Positions 18,059 to 27,247 are shown, numbered from the stretch's first letter. The stretch is DNA of 64,000 nt from CBDCVA01 sp965222935 [NCBI: Candidatus Latescibacterota bacterium] (GCA_965222935.1 CBDCVA010000002.1:2046001-2110000), one strand, 5' to 3'. Notes: a model not told the origin generated them from the sequence alone. Numbers and translations: made by a program.

Positions 18059-18087
18059 AAGATACTCGCCGCCGTGGGGGCTGTCAA
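18059..18087 (-). promoter_or_regulatory. Strong sigma-70-type promoter of the valS operon
   Basis: On the minus strand, TTGACA at 18087-18082, a 17-base spacer, and TATCTT at 18064-18059. The -35 is perfect and the spacing ideal. Transcription would start near 18052, about 60 bases before valS. I see no T-box motif (no GGTGGNACCGCG-like sequence) in the leader. Confidence 0.6.
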
Positions 18088-18154
18088 TTATGCCGCCGTG
18101 AGCGGTACCCCCCTGCCCACGCTCATCTCTCCATCCGGCAACCGTGGAGAGCCG

Positions 18155-18173
18155 CCCTTCGACGGGCTCAGGG
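18155..18173. repeat. Dispersed palindromic intergenic repeat, copy 1
   Basis: CCCTTCGACGGGCTCAGGG, a member of the CTTCGACnnGCTCAGG type of dispersed intergenic element seen in many bacteria. It lies between the 3' end of the first DUF6785 gene and the valS promoter. A related copy in the opposite orientation is at 63047-63067. Confidence 0.5.
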
Positions 18174-18217
18174 AAGCACTGGGTTACCGATCTGCGCGCG
18201 CGGATACGCTTCCGCCT

Positions 18218-20215
18218 CTAGAAGTAAACCTGATGCCCCTGTTGCGGAAACCAGATCGCATCTAGCACCAGGGAGATGCCGCACAGAACGACGCCACCGA
18301 TCAAGACACCGTAGAAGAAGGGCTTGGCGCGCGTGTAGAGATCAGCGCCGCCGAGCTTGATGATGACGAACTTGAGGAGCCAGCCGACGAAGATGGCCCC
18401 GAAGGACAGTTGCGTGGCCCTGGCATAGGCCGACGTGTAACCGATGGGGTGGAGGGGCCACCATGCGAAGCGGTAGCGCAGGTAGGTCATAAGCGACATC
18501 AGGCCTGCGCCGATGCCCATGAAGCCCAGCCGCTGCCAGTCGGTTCCGCGAGGGTTGTTGATCTTGGAGGCGGAATAATCGAAGGCGACGCCGGGCGCGC
18601 CGCTGAGGAGCCAGACGTTGAAGTTGTAACCGCCGTTGCGGTAACCGATGGCGAGCGTATACCAGACCGAGGCCACGATGGCCACCGCGACCGATACGAG
18701 ACAGGCCCAGGCGATGGTGCGCTTGTGGACGCGGACCCAGTCGGCGAGCCTGGCCGCCTGAGCGACGGCGGGCATGAAGATGGACCACACGTCGGCGATC
18801 CACCCCCAACTGAAGGCGAGCGCGGTGTAGCTGGCGGGGCCGATGTTGGCCGAGCCCAGAGTGTGTACTGCGAAAGGCTGGGGGATGGTGGGCGATTTCG
18901 TCAGCGTGAGCCCGCCTTCAATGACGACGCGCGTGATCCCGATGTAGATGACGACTGTGGCGAACAAAAACAGCGCCAGCACGTCGAACGACATGCCGCT
19001 GGCGTGGAGCCAGACGACCATGTAGGCCAAGGCCAGAAGCCCGCCCCAGACCGCGACGCGGTACGATAAGATCTCGCCCGAATCATCTATAGTCGGGTCG
19101 TTCCACCATGCCTTGCGCCAGACGGTGCGGAGATGCCCTCGCGCCATCCACAGGCCCCAGAGCACCATGACGCAGAATGCCCCCCAGCTTTGCCAGCCGA
19201 TGGTGGCGTAGCTCGAGGAGAAGACGTCCGCCTTGCCGATGGCAAGGCCCACGTGGTTGTAGATGCCGACCTGGATGATGGCTAACAGGTGGAAGAACCA
19301 AAAGCTGAAGGTGACCTCCAAGGGGGCCAAGAAGCAGACGGCCATGATCGGGACGGAGACGTGCGTGTCGATCGGCGGGAACAGGCGGCTGATCCGGTGC
19401 GAGGTGCTGTAGAGCCTGCCGAGGGGGTTATCGGGCAAGGCGGGAAAGAAGTGGCCGGCGATGGTCCAGGCGTAGATAAAGGTGGAGAGGGCGAAACCCA
19501 TCCAGAAGAGGCGATTGTGAAGCATCGAGGGCAGACGTTGTGCCGGGGTGTCCGCGTTGCGCACGAGCTCGATGGGCACCTCGGTGAGAGGGAAGAGCAA
19601 TCGCTCGTGCTCGACCCACTGCTTGCGCAGGACCGCCACGATGGCGACGCAGACGAAGGTTTTCGCCAGAAGGAAGCTGAGCCACCAGACCATCGGCACG
19701 ATCCAGACTGCCCAAGGGATCTGGGCGCCGGCGGGCAGCCCCTCGTAGAACCACGTCACGGCGTTGCCGACGGGCTCGGGGCAGATCCAGGCGGGGATGT
19801 GGTCGAAGAAGATCTCGGCGTACCGATTCTCGGGGGTCGCGTAGTAGTAGGGCACGGAGAGGGCGGCGATCAGGTAGGTGGCGAGCCCGACGGTGGGCAC
19901 GGACGTGGCCGCCAGGCACATGGTGAACAGGACGAGCAGTTCCGCCCCCGTCAACGCGCGCCTGGGGGCAAGCGTCTTGAGCAGCGCGTTGATCCCGGCC
20001 GTGAAGACGAAGAGGATGAGCAGGACGATCAGCGGCAGGTAGCCGAAGTCGATCCGGGAGGCTCGAATGATTATGAGGGAGTAGATCGAGAGCACCGACA
20101 CGCCCGCGCTCGCGGCGATGCCCAGAAGCCAGACGCGCAGGGTTGCACCGCCTATCTCACGGCGGCGAATCGCGGGGGACCCAGCGGGGGCTTCGATGAG
20201 GGCGTCGGCAGACAT
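18218..20215 (-). CDS. DUF6785/DUF6784-type polytopic membrane protein, copy A
   Basis: A 665-residue integral membrane protein with roughly 14 hydrophobic spans and no signal peptide beyond the first helix. I recognise the family from the segment after the second helix (PRRALTGAELLVLFTM), the periplasmic-like ENRYAEIFFDHIPAWICPEP and FYEGLPAGAQIPW. Function is not established; the multi-span architecture suggests transport. This is the last of three tandem copies on the minus strand and the most divergent at its C-terminus (WFPQQGHQVYF). The next copy upstream ends 22 bases away, so the three are almost certainly one transcript. Confidence 0.8.
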   Translation of the reverse strand: MSADALIEAPAGSPAIRRREIGGATLRVWLLGIAASAGVSVLSIYSLIIIRASRIDFGYLPLIVLLILFVFTAGINALLKTLAPRRALTGAELLVLFTMCLAATSVPTVGLATYLIAALSVPYYYATPENRYAEIFFDHIPAWICPEPVGNAVTWFYEGLPAGAQIPWAVWIVPMVWWLSFLLAKTFVCVAIVAVLRKQWVEHERLLFPLTEVPIELVRNADTPAQRLPSMLHNRLFWMGFALSTFIYAWTIAGHFFPALPDNPLGRLYSTSHRISRLFPPIDTHVSVPIMAVCFLAPLEVTFSFWFFHLLAIIQVGIYNHVGLAIGKADVFSSSYATIGWQSWGAFCVMVLWGLWMARGHLRTVWRKAWWNDPTIDDSGEILSYRVAVWGGLLALAYMVVWLHASGMSFDVLALFLFATVVIYIGITRVVIEGGLTLTKSPTIPQPFAVHTLGSANIGPASYTALAFSWGWIADVWSIFMPAVAQAARLADWVRVHKRTIAWACLVSVAVAIVASVWYTLAIGYRNGGYNFNVWLLSGAPGVAFDYSASKINNPRGTDWQRLGFMGIGAGLMSLMTYLRYRFAWWPLHPIGYTSAYARATQLSFGAIFVGWLLKFVIIKLGGADLYTRAKPFFYGVLIGGVVLCGISLVLDAIWFPQQGHQVYF

Positions 20216-20237
20216 GGCGGGTGGGCGTCGCTCTCTC

Positions 20238-22235
20238 CTAGAAGTAGATCAGATGCCCTTCCAGTGGGAACCAGATGGCGTCGATGACGAGCGAGATCCC
20301 GCAGAGCGTCACGCCGCCGATCAGGACGCCGTAGAAGAGGGGCTTGGCGCGCATGTACAGGGCGCCGCCGCCCAGCTTGACGATGATGAACTTGAGGATC
20401 CAGCCCGTGAAGATGGCTCCGAAGGACATCTGCACGGCCATCGAGTAGCAGGAGGTGTAGCCGATGGGATGCAACTGCCACCATGCGAAGCGGTAGCGCA
20501 TATACGTCAGGGCCGACATCAGGACTACGCCCGAGGCCATGAAGGCGAGCCGGTGCCAGTCGGGTCCGCGCGGGTTGTTGATCTTGGTTGCGACGTTGTC
20601 GAAGGCGACGCCGGGCAGGCCCTTGAAGATCCAGACGGTATAGTTGTAGGCCCCGTCGCGGTAGCCGATGGCCAGCGTATACCAGACCGAAACCGGGATG
20701 GCGACCGCGACGGACACGAGGCACGCCCAGGCGATGGTGCGTTTGTTGACGCGCACCCAGTCGGACAGCCTAGCCGCCTGGGCGACCGCGGGCATGAAGA
20801 TGGACCACACGTCGCAGATCCAGCCGAAGCTGAAGGCCAGGGCGGTGTAGCTGGCGGGGCTGATGTTCGCGGCGCCCAGGGTGTACATCGTGAAGGGCTG
20901 GGGGATCATCGGCGATTTGGTCAGCGTCAACCCGCCTTCGACGACGACGCGCGTTATCCCGATGTAGATGACGAACGTGGAGCCCAGGAAGAGCGCCAGC
21001 ACCGTCGGGGACATGCCGCTGGTATGGAGCCAGCCCACCATGTAGGCCAACGCCAGAAGCCCGCCCCAGACCGCGATGCGGTAGGGGAGGATCTCGCCGG
21101 AATCGTCCACGGTGGGGTCGTTGCGCCACGCCTTGCGCCAGACGGCCCCCAAGTGGCCGCGCGCCATCCACAGGCCCCAGAGGACGAAGACCCCGAACGC
21201 GCCCCACGTCTGCCAGCCCATTTCGGCGCGGTAGGAGGCGAAGGAATCAGCGATGCCGATGGCGAAGCCCAGCTTGTTGTAGATCCCGACCTGGATCATG
21301 GCGAAAAGGTGGAAAACCCAGAAGCTCATGGTGACCTGAAGAGGGGCCAGGAAACAGACGGCCATGATCGGCAGGGAGATGTGCATGCTGACCGGTGGGA
21401 AATGGCGGCTGATCTGGAGCCGGTTGCCTCCGAGATCCCCGAGGGGTATCCGGGGCCAGGAGGGCTCGAAGTGGTGGACGATCTGCCAGCCGTAAAGGAT
21501 CGCGGCGGCCGCGAAGCCCGCCCAGAAGACGCGGCTGTGCAGGACCCGGGGCACGCGCCGCGTCGGCGCGTCCGCGTCGCGCACGAGCTCGATGGGCATC
21601 TCGGTGAGAGGGAAGAGCAGCCGTTCGTGATCGACCCACTGCTTGCGCAGGACCGCCACGATGGCGATGCAGACGAAGGTTTTTGCCAGAAGGAAGCTCA
21701 ACCACCAGACCATCGGCATGATCCAGACCGCCCAAGGGATCTGGGCGCCGGCGGGCAGCCCCTCGTAAAACCACGTCATGGCGTTGCCGACGGGCTCGGG
21801 GCAGATCCAGGCGGGGATGTGGTCGAAGAAGATCTCGGCGTACCGATTCTCGGGGGTCGCGTAGTAGTAGGGCACGGAGAGCGTACCGGTCAGGTAGGTC
21901 GTGAGCCCGACGGTGGGCACCGAGGTGGCCGCGAGGCACATCGTGAACAGGATGACCAGTTCGGCGGCGCTCAATGTCCTCCGGGGTGCGAACGTCTTGA
22001 ACAGCGTGTTGATCCCGGCCGTAAAGACGAACGTGATGAGCAGCACGATCAGCGGCAGGTAGCCGAAGTCGATCCGGGAGGCGTGGACGATCTGGAGAGA
22101 GTAAATGGAGAGCACCGACACGCCCGCGCTCGCGGCGATCCCCAGAAGCCAGGCGCGTAGCGGGACACCCCCAAGCTCGCGGCGCCCAATCGCGGGAGGC
22201 CCGGCGGGGGCTTCGATGAGGGCGTCGGCGGACAT
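20238..22235 (-). CDS. DUF6785/DUF6784-type polytopic membrane protein, copy B
   Basis: Same length as copy A (665 residues) and closely similar throughout, including the N-terminal MSADALIEAPAG, the ENRYAEIFFDHIPAWICPEP loop and VVEGGLTLTKSP. The C-terminus WFPLEGHLIYF is closer to copy C. Differences concentrate in the loops at about residues 225-290, the kind of variation expected if the copies differ in substrate. The 22-base gaps on either side have nearly the same sequence, consistent with duplication of a gene-plus-spacer unit. Confidence 0.8.
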   Translation of the reverse strand: MSADALIEAPAGPPAIGRRELGGVPLRAWLLGIAASAGVSVLSIYSLQIVHASRIDFGYLPLIVLLITFVFTAGINTLFKTFAPRRTLSAAELVILFTMCLAATSVPTVGLTTYLTGTLSVPYYYATPENRYAEIFFDHIPAWICPEPVGNAMTWFYEGLPAGAQIPWAVWIMPMVWWLSFLLAKTFVCIAIVAVLRKQWVDHERLLFPLTEMPIELVRDADAPTRRVPRVLHSRVFWAGFAAAAILYGWQIVHHFEPSWPRIPLGDLGGNRLQISRHFPPVSMHISLPIMAVCFLAPLQVTMSFWVFHLFAMIQVGIYNKLGFAIGIADSFASYRAEMGWQTWGAFGVFVLWGLWMARGHLGAVWRKAWRNDPTVDDSGEILPYRIAVWGGLLALAYMVGWLHTSGMSPTVLALFLGSTFVIYIGITRVVVEGGLTLTKSPMIPQPFTMYTLGAANISPASYTALAFSFGWICDVWSIFMPAVAQAARLSDWVRVNKRTIAWACLVSVAVAIPVSVWYTLAIGYRDGAYNYTVWIFKGLPGVAFDNVATKINNPRGPDWHRLAFMASGVVLMSALTYMRYRFAWWQLHPIGYTSCYSMAVQMSFGAIFTGWILKFIIVKLGGGALYMRAKPLFYGVLIGGVTLCGISLVIDAIWFPLEGHLIYF

Positions 22236-22257
22236 GGCGGATGGGTGTCATTCTCTC

Positions 22258-24261
22258 CTAGAAGTAGATCTGATGCCCTTCCAGTGGGAACCAGATGGCG
22301 TCAAGCACGAGGGAGATGCCGCAGAGCGTCACGCCGCCGATCAGGACGCCGTAGAAGAAGGGTTTGGCGCGCAGATAAAACGCGCCGCCGCCCAGCTTGA
22401 CGATGAGAAACTTGAGAAGCCACGCGAAGAAGATGGTGCCGACCGACATCTGCACGGCCATGGAATTGGCCGACGTATAGCCGATAGGGTGAAGCTGCCA
22501 CCAGGAGAATCGGTAGCGCATGTAGGTCAGAAGCGACATCAGAGCGGCGCCCCCGGCCATGAAGGCCAGCCTGTGCCAATCGGGTCCGCGAGCGTTATTG
22601 ATCTTCGCGGCGACGTTGTCGAAGGCGACACCGCGCAGGCCGTGGAAGGTCCAGGCGTCGTAGTTGTAGGCGCCATCACGGTAGCCGATGGCCAGCGTGT
22701 AACAAGCCGAGACCGGGATGGCCACCGCGACGGACAGGAGGCAGGCCCAGGCGATGGTGCGCTTGTGGACGTTCACCCAGTCGGCCAGTCGGGCGGCATG
22801 GGCGATGGCGGGCATGGAGATGGCCCACACATCGCAAATCCAGCCGTAGCTGAAGGCGAGTGCGGTGAAGCTGGTGTGGCTGATGTGGGTTGCACCCAGG
22901 GTGTACATCGTGAACGGCTGGGGGATGATGGGCGATTTGGTCAGCGTCAGCCCCCCTTCGATGACGACGCGGGTGATCCCGATGTAGATGACGAACGTGG
23001 CGAAGAGAAACAGCGCCAGCACGTCGGCTGACATGCCGCTGGCATGCAGCCAGGTGGCAACATAGACGAAAGCCACAAGCCCGCCCCAGACCGCGACGCG
23101 GTAGGGCAGGATCTCATCCGAATCGTCCACGGTCGGGTCGTTGCGCCACGCCTTGCGCCAGACGGTCCGCAGGTGCCCCCGCGCCATCCACAGGCCCCAG
23201 AGGACGAAGACGCAGAACGCTCCCCAGGTCTGCCAGCCGATCGTGGCGTGGTAAGAGCTGAAGGGGTCCGCCGGGCCGATGGCGAAGCCCAACTGGTTGT
23301 AGACGCCGACCTGACCTATAGCGAAGAGGTGGAAAACCCAGAAGCTCATGAGGACCTGGAGGGGGGCCAGGAAACAGACGGCCATGATCGGCAGGGAGAT
23401 GTGCATGCTGATGGGCGGGAAATGACGGCTGATCTGGAAAGCATTGCCGCGGAGCTCCCCGACGGGAATCTTGGGCCAGGCGGGCTCGAAGTGGTTGACG
23501 ATGTTCCACCCGTAGATGAGCGCGGCAGCGGCGAAGCCCACCCAGAAGACGCGGCTGTGCAGCATGGAGGGCGCGCGCCGCGATGGGGTGTCCGCGTCGT
23601 GCACGAGCTCGATGGGCACTTCGGTGAGGGGAAAGAGCAACCGCTCGTGCTCCACCCACTGCTTGCGCAGGACCGTAACGATGGCGATGCATACGAAGGT
23701 GACCGCCATGACCAGGCTGAACCACCAGGCAATCGGAACGATCCAGACCTCCCAGGGAATCCGTGCGCCCGCGGGGAGGCCCTCGTAGAACCAGACCATC
23801 GCGTTGCTGCCTGGCTGGGGGCAGATCCAGGCCGGTATGTGGTCGAAGAAGAGCTCCCCGTAGCGATTCTCCGGGGTCGCGAAGTAGTAGGGCGTGGAGA
23901 GGGTCGGGATCAGGTAGCTGGTGAGGCCGGCGGTGGCAACGGTCGTGGACGCCAGGCTCATGGTGAACAGGACGACGAGCTCCGTTTTGCTCAACGCACG
24001 CCGGGGCGTCAAGGTCTTGAACAGCGCGTTGATGCCGGCCGTGAAGATGAAGGTGATGAGCAAGACGATCAGAGGCAGGTAGCCAAAGTCGATCCTGGAG
24101 GCACCGATGATCTGGGTGGAGTAGATCGAAATCACGGGCACGCCCACGCTTGCGGCGATGCCCAGGAACCAGGCGCGTAGCGGGACACCGCCTAGCTGGC
24201 GGCGGCGAATCGGGGCCTGTGGCGCTGGGGCGGCGGCTTCGGCGGGGACGTCAGCGGACAT
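22258..24261 (-). CDS. DUF6785/DUF6784-type polytopic membrane protein, copy C
   Basis: A 667-residue first copy of the tandem array. Its N-terminus is slightly different (MSADVPAEAAAPAPQAP) and the conserved loop reads ENRYGELFFDHIPAWICPQP, so Pro-Glu and Tyr-Ala positions have changed. All transmembrane spans are retained. A TTGACA at 24318-24313 on the minus strand lies upstream but lacks a convincing -10 element. As the promoter-proximal gene it is probably expressed most strongly. Confidence 0.8.
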   Translation of the reverse strand: MSADVPAEAAAPAPQAPIRRRQLGGVPLRAWFLGIAASVGVPVISIYSTQIIGASRIDFGYLPLIVLLITFIFTAGINALFKTLTPRRALSKTELVVLFTMSLASTTVATAGLTSYLIPTLSTPYYFATPENRYGELFFDHIPAWICPQPGSNAMVWFYEGLPAGARIPWEVWIVPIAWWFSLVMAVTFVCIAIVTVLRKQWVEHERLLFPLTEVPIELVHDADTPSRRAPSMLHSRVFWVGFAAAALIYGWNIVNHFEPAWPKIPVGELRGNAFQISRHFPPISMHISLPIMAVCFLAPLQVLMSFWVFHLFAIGQVGVYNQLGFAIGPADPFSSYHATIGWQTWGAFCVFVLWGLWMARGHLRTVWRKAWRNDPTVDDSDEILPYRVAVWGGLVAFVYVATWLHASGMSADVLALFLFATFVIYIGITRVVIEGGLTLTKSPIIPQPFTMYTLGATHISHTSFTALAFSYGWICDVWAISMPAIAHAARLADWVNVHKRTIAWACLLSVAVAIPVSACYTLAIGYRDGAYNYDAWTFHGLRGVAFDNVAAKINNARGPDWHRLAFMAGGAALMSLLTYMRYRFSWWQLHPIGYTSANSMAVQMSVGTIFFAWLLKFLIVKLGGGAFYLRAKPFFYGVLIGGVTLCGISLVLDAIWFPLEGHQIYF

Positions 24262-24491
24262 GGGGGGTGGGATTCTCTGCCATGATCATTTCAAGGGAAG
24301 CGCTAAAGGCGCGGCATGTCAAGGTGCAGGTGGAACCGCCGCCATCCTCGATCATGACGGCTGATCCCCGCCTTCGGGCGCGGCGAGGCTCAGAGATGTC
24401 AGCGCCGGTCGCCGCGCCGCTGTAGCCGGGGAAACGCCCGCTCAGGCCGCACGATACACTGCCCTCGCTCAGGGCAGCAAGGCTTCCACCC

Positions 24492-25127
24492 TCAATCGTT
24501 CTCGACTATCCGCCAGATGAGGCCGGTCCCCGCATCGGGGAACCAGAGTTCGCCTTCGACGACCGTCAGCCCGTGCAGTTCCGCCTTGTCGCCTACCTCG
24601 ATGGTGTTCCTGATGTCGCCCGTCTCCGGATCGAGCGCGTAGATCTTCCTGTGATTCGTCTCAGCGCACCACAGAAGCCCGTCGCGCCAACCCAGGCCGT
24701 GGATGCGGTGGCCGGGGGCGGGGATACGGCCGAGCTCTTCGCCATTCTCGGGATTATATCGGACAACCGCTCCCTCCTCTGAGGCCGCCGCCCAGATCTC
24801 GCCGTCGCGCCACTCCAAATCGTGCGCATTGCAAGGGAAGCGACTCAGTGTGCTTCCACTGGCGGGATGCACCTCCAGAACCTCGTGATCTCCGCTGGAG
24901 GAGACCCAGATGCTCTGGTCATGCCCGCTACTGGCAGGACCGATGATCAGGCCGCCGGCGTGATGGGCTTCCATGGTAACATGGTACAAGACTGCACCGC
25001 CCGGCGGGCGCACCTGAAAGAGGTTGCAGGGCGGCTGGGTCTGGTCGAGAATCCACAGGGACCCCCGGTAGTAGGCGAGGCCGTTGGGCTGGACGCCGGG
25101 CGCGACGAAGCAGCGTTCGAGCTTCAT
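24492..25127 (-). CDS. Beta-propeller protein (YncE/Vgb-like), copy 1
   Basis: A 211-residue protein built of repeating strands with the recurring pattern xHGLxWRDGLLWCAxTxxxKIYALDPETG. Similar units recur about every 40 residues, giving roughly five blades. This resembles NHL/SMP-30-type or glutaminyl-cyclase-like propellers. No signal peptide is present, so it is probably cytoplasmic. GGGAGG precedes the ATG. It is a paralogue of the neighbouring gene at 25195 and follows it on the same strand after 67 bases. No catalytic residues can be assigned, and its function is unknown. Confidence 0.7.
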   Translation of the reverse strand: MKLERCFVAPGVQPNGLAYYRGSLWILDQTQPPCNLFQVRPPGGAVLYHVTMEAHHAGGLIIGPASSGHDQSIWVSSSGDHEVLEVHPASGSTLSRFPCNAHDLEWRDGEIWAAASEEGAVVRYNPENGEELGRIPAPGHRIHGLGWRDGLLWCAETNHRKIYALDPETGDIRNTIEVGDKAELHGLTVVEGELWFPDAGTGLIWRIVEND

Positions 25128-25194
25128 GAGGTCCTCCCTCGTTCACACAGGATGGGTGCGTTAAGGCACGCCGGGCAAGAATCCTTGGAGCGGA

Positions 25195-25836
25195 TCAATC
25201 GTCCTCGACGAGCCGCCAGATGAGGCCCCCGTTCGCATCGCAGAACCAGAAGACGTTACCCACGACCGTCATGCCGTGCGGTTCTTCATCACCGGGCAAC
25301 TCGATGGCCCGCCGGACCTCGCCCGTCTCAGGGTCGAAAGCGTAGAGCGTTCGCTGAGTGGTGTCAGGGCACCAGAGAAGCCCGTCGCGCCAGGCCAGTC
25401 CGTGGGGCCGACCCCCAGGAAAGGGGATACGGGACACCTCCTCCTCCGTCTCGAGGTCGAACCGGATGATGGCCGTTTCTCGCGGGATCGCCGCCCAAAG
25501 CTCGTCATCGCGGCACTCGAGGCCGTGCGCACGATGGGATCGCGGGAAGACATGCGCCGTCTCCCCGCTGGCGGGGTTCACCTCGATGATCTCATCGGTG
25601 AAGCTGGAGGCGATCCAGGCGCGCGGGTAGCCCACCGTCATGTTCTTTTTGAGGGTTATACCGCCGGCGCGGTCGGCGGCGGTCGGACACTCGTGCAGCA
25701 CCGTCCCGTCCGTGATCCGCACCTGGAAGAGGCGCGAAGGCGGCTCGGTCTGGTCGATAATCCACAGGGCCCCGCGGTACCACTGGAGGCCGTTGGGCTG
25801 GATGCCCGGGGAGGTGAAGCAATGCTCGATCTTCAT
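25195..25836 (-). CDS. Beta-propeller protein (YncE/Vgb-like), copy 2
   Basis: A 213-residue paralogue of the 24492 gene, sharing the N-terminal FTSPGIQPNGLQWYRGALWI pattern, the HGLAWRDGLLWCPDT blade and the C-terminal GLIWRLVEDD. It also has about five propeller blades and lacks a signal peptide. The pair probably arose by local duplication and may act together or on related ligands. A ribosome-binding GGAGG lies just before the ATG (AAGGAGGGAAC). Function unknown. Confidence 0.7.
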   Translation of the reverse strand: MKIEHCFTSPGIQPNGLQWYRGALWIIDQTEPPSRLFQVRITDGTVLHECPTAADRAGGITLKKNMTVGYPRAWIASSFTDEIIEVNPASGETAHVFPRSHRAHGLECRDDELWAAIPRETAIIRFDLETEEEVSRIPFPGGRPHGLAWRDGLLWCPDTTQRTLYAFDPETGEVRRAIELPGDEEPHGMTVVGNVFWFCDANGGLIWRLVEDD

Positions 25837-25920
25837 GTTCCCTCCTTGAGGGGGCTCATGCGCGCGCGGCGATCCGCAGGGATTGGACTTCGATCGGCGG
25901 CCTGACGCGCACTTTTTCGT

Positions 25921-26364
25921 TCACGTCAGGCGCTCCCAGACCAAAGTGCCCGTGATCTGGCCGCCGACCTGCATGGGGGCTGTGCCGAGGGTCAGCCGAT
26001 TACCGGTAAACTTGAAGAACCGTTTTTGATCTGCACCTATCCAGTTCGGGAACAGGCCTCCTTCCACATGGTGGATGACGGTGGCTTCGTCGTCGTTTAC
26101 CTCGTACGTGCCATAGTAGGCTTGATAGCCTTCCAGAGCGGTCTTGATCTCATCGGGTGTGCCCCCGAGTATGTCACCGGTGGCGAAAGGCGGCCGGTCA
26201 CGGCCCATCACTTGCGCAGCCATGTAGCCGTTCGTGTCATACATCAGCCTGCCGGCCGGGTTCTTCCCGCGCGGATAAACCTCCTGGCCGTCAGCGCGTC
26301 GGAACTCGGACGAGGAGAGGGCCCACGTGCCGACGAATCGCTCTTTGGGGTTCGCTCCCGACAT
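25921..26364 (-). CDS. Lipocalin-like domain protein
   Basis: A 147-residue protein when started at the ATG at 26364, which has GGAG seven bases upstream; an upstream ATG at 26427 lacks this. The sequence begins with FVGTWALSSSEFR and has YDTNGYMAAQVM, GTYEVNDDEATVIHHVEGG and LTLGTAP, the strand pattern of the lipocalin-like family found in secondary-metabolism and stress clusters. It probably binds a small hydrophobic ligand in a beta-barrel. No signal peptide with this start. It stands alone on the minus strand. Confidence 0.72.
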   Translation of the reverse strand: MSGANPKERFVGTWALSSSEFRRADGQEVYPRGKNPAGRLMYDTNGYMAAQVMGRDRPPFATGDILGGTPDEIKTALEGYQAYYGTYEVNDDEATVIHHVEGGLFPNWIGADQKRFFKFTGNRLTLGTAPMQVGGQITGTLVWERLT

Positions 26365-26776
26365 GCTCCACTCCTTGCTGGTTGGGGTGTTGATGATCAA
26401 CGGCTTCGTAGAGTATGAGCATATCACAGATCCTTTAATCCTTCGTCAGGCTTAGCCCGTCTGTTTCGAGAAGCTTCGGGTGGCAGCGTGAATATCCAGA
26501 TGACGGGGTCCAGATCAAAGCGAACGGTCTCTATCTCAATTGTGTCACGATGATGGAAAGGAACGCGTGCAGGAGAGGACTGTCAACGGGCGCATCGCCC
26601 CGTGGCATCGGTCCCATGCACCGATCGACCCTGTTTGGCGCCATCTCAATGCGTTGCCTGGAGACCCCGAGTCTCCCGTGCTGCGGATCAAGACGAGACC
26701 GAGGAGCGATGTGTGGTTGCCCTGTGCGGTTATGCTGTCCGGGTGGGAGCTATGGGCCCTTACGGTTTTGCGGGCC
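26365..26776. other. Gene-poor gap with one copy of a 25-bp repeat
   Basis: This 412-base stretch between the lipocalin-like and lipoprotein genes contains no convincing coding frame. It holds the first copy of the 25-bp direct repeat (26446-26470), a TATGCT preceded by TG on the minus strand near 26419-26424 that could serve as an extended -10 for the lipocalin-like gene, and a small GGGCGCATCGCCC hairpin near 26590. Nothing else stands out. Confidence 0.5.
26446..26470 (+). repeat. 25-bp direct repeat, left copy
   Basis: TCAGGCTTAGCCCGTC followed by TGTTTCGAG. It matches the copy at 27328-27352 at 24 of 25 positions (C versus T at position 13). The two copies bracket the lipoprotein gene at 26777-27247. 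The core CAGGC-TTA-GCCYG is an imperfect palindrome. Confidence 0.7.
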
Positions 26777-27247
26777 TCAGCGGAGGGGATACGGAAAACC
26801 CTCGGGCCCGGTGCGAGGCACGTCCTTGGGCCACTTCACTTCGGGGCAGTGGTTCTTGGGGGTCATGACGAAGTCCCAATGGTTCTCGCCCGGCTGAGGC
26901 ACCACGTCGTCGCAGTCCTCGTATGTCTCCGGGTCCGCCGCCACACGGTGGAGGACATCGTTCACGTATCGGTACGCCCTGTCCCCCTTGCGGTAGGTGA
27001 AGCCTTCCAGGGTGAAGTGGCCCTGCATGTCCGTCGTTGTGCTGAGTGTCAGGCCGTTGTACGTGATCGTCACCTCGGTGTTCCAGGCCGGCGACGTATA
27101 ATAGGCGTAGCTCCCGTGTCCCTCGAAGTCAACGGGAATCGACCCGTCGGGGCGAATGCGGTAATGCGGCGTGCACGCCAGCGCTATCAGTACCACCATG
27201 GCCCAGATCGGGCCCAGGCGACAACTTACCCTACGGCGTTGCTTCAT
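26777..27247 (-). CDS. Putative lipoprotein with carboxypeptidase-regulatory-like fold
   Basis: A 156-residue protein from the ATG at 27247; a longer frame starts at 27328 inside the repeat but puts the signal peptide internally. After the basic KQRRR, the hydrophobic stretch GPIWAMVVLIALAC ends in a plausible lipobox with the lipidated cysteine followed by TPHY. The mature part has a beta-rich segment with NTEVTITYNGLTLSTTTDMQ and GHFTLEGFTYRKG, reminiscent of transthyretin-like regulatory domains. Two further cysteines could form a disulfide. It is flanked by the 25-bp direct repeats. Function unknown. Confidence 0.6.
   Translation of the reverse strand: MKQRRRVSCRLGPIWAMVVLIALACTPHYRIRPDGSIPVDFEGHGSYAYYTSPAWNTEVTITYNGLTLSTTTDMQGHFTLEGFTYRKGDRAYRYVNDVLHRVAADPETYEDCDDVVPQPGENHWDFVMTPKNHCPEVKWPKDVPRTGPEGFPYPLR

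Noticed and set aside
17990-18087. T-box leader before valS
   Set aside because: The minus-strand leader is about 60 bases and lacks the GGTGGNACCGCG antiterminator motif.
20118-22160. 680-codon plus-strand open frame across the DUF6785 array
   Set aside because: Antisense to copy B, dominated by Gly/Asp/His/Gln, and repeated in kind opposite the other copies. It is a composition effect.
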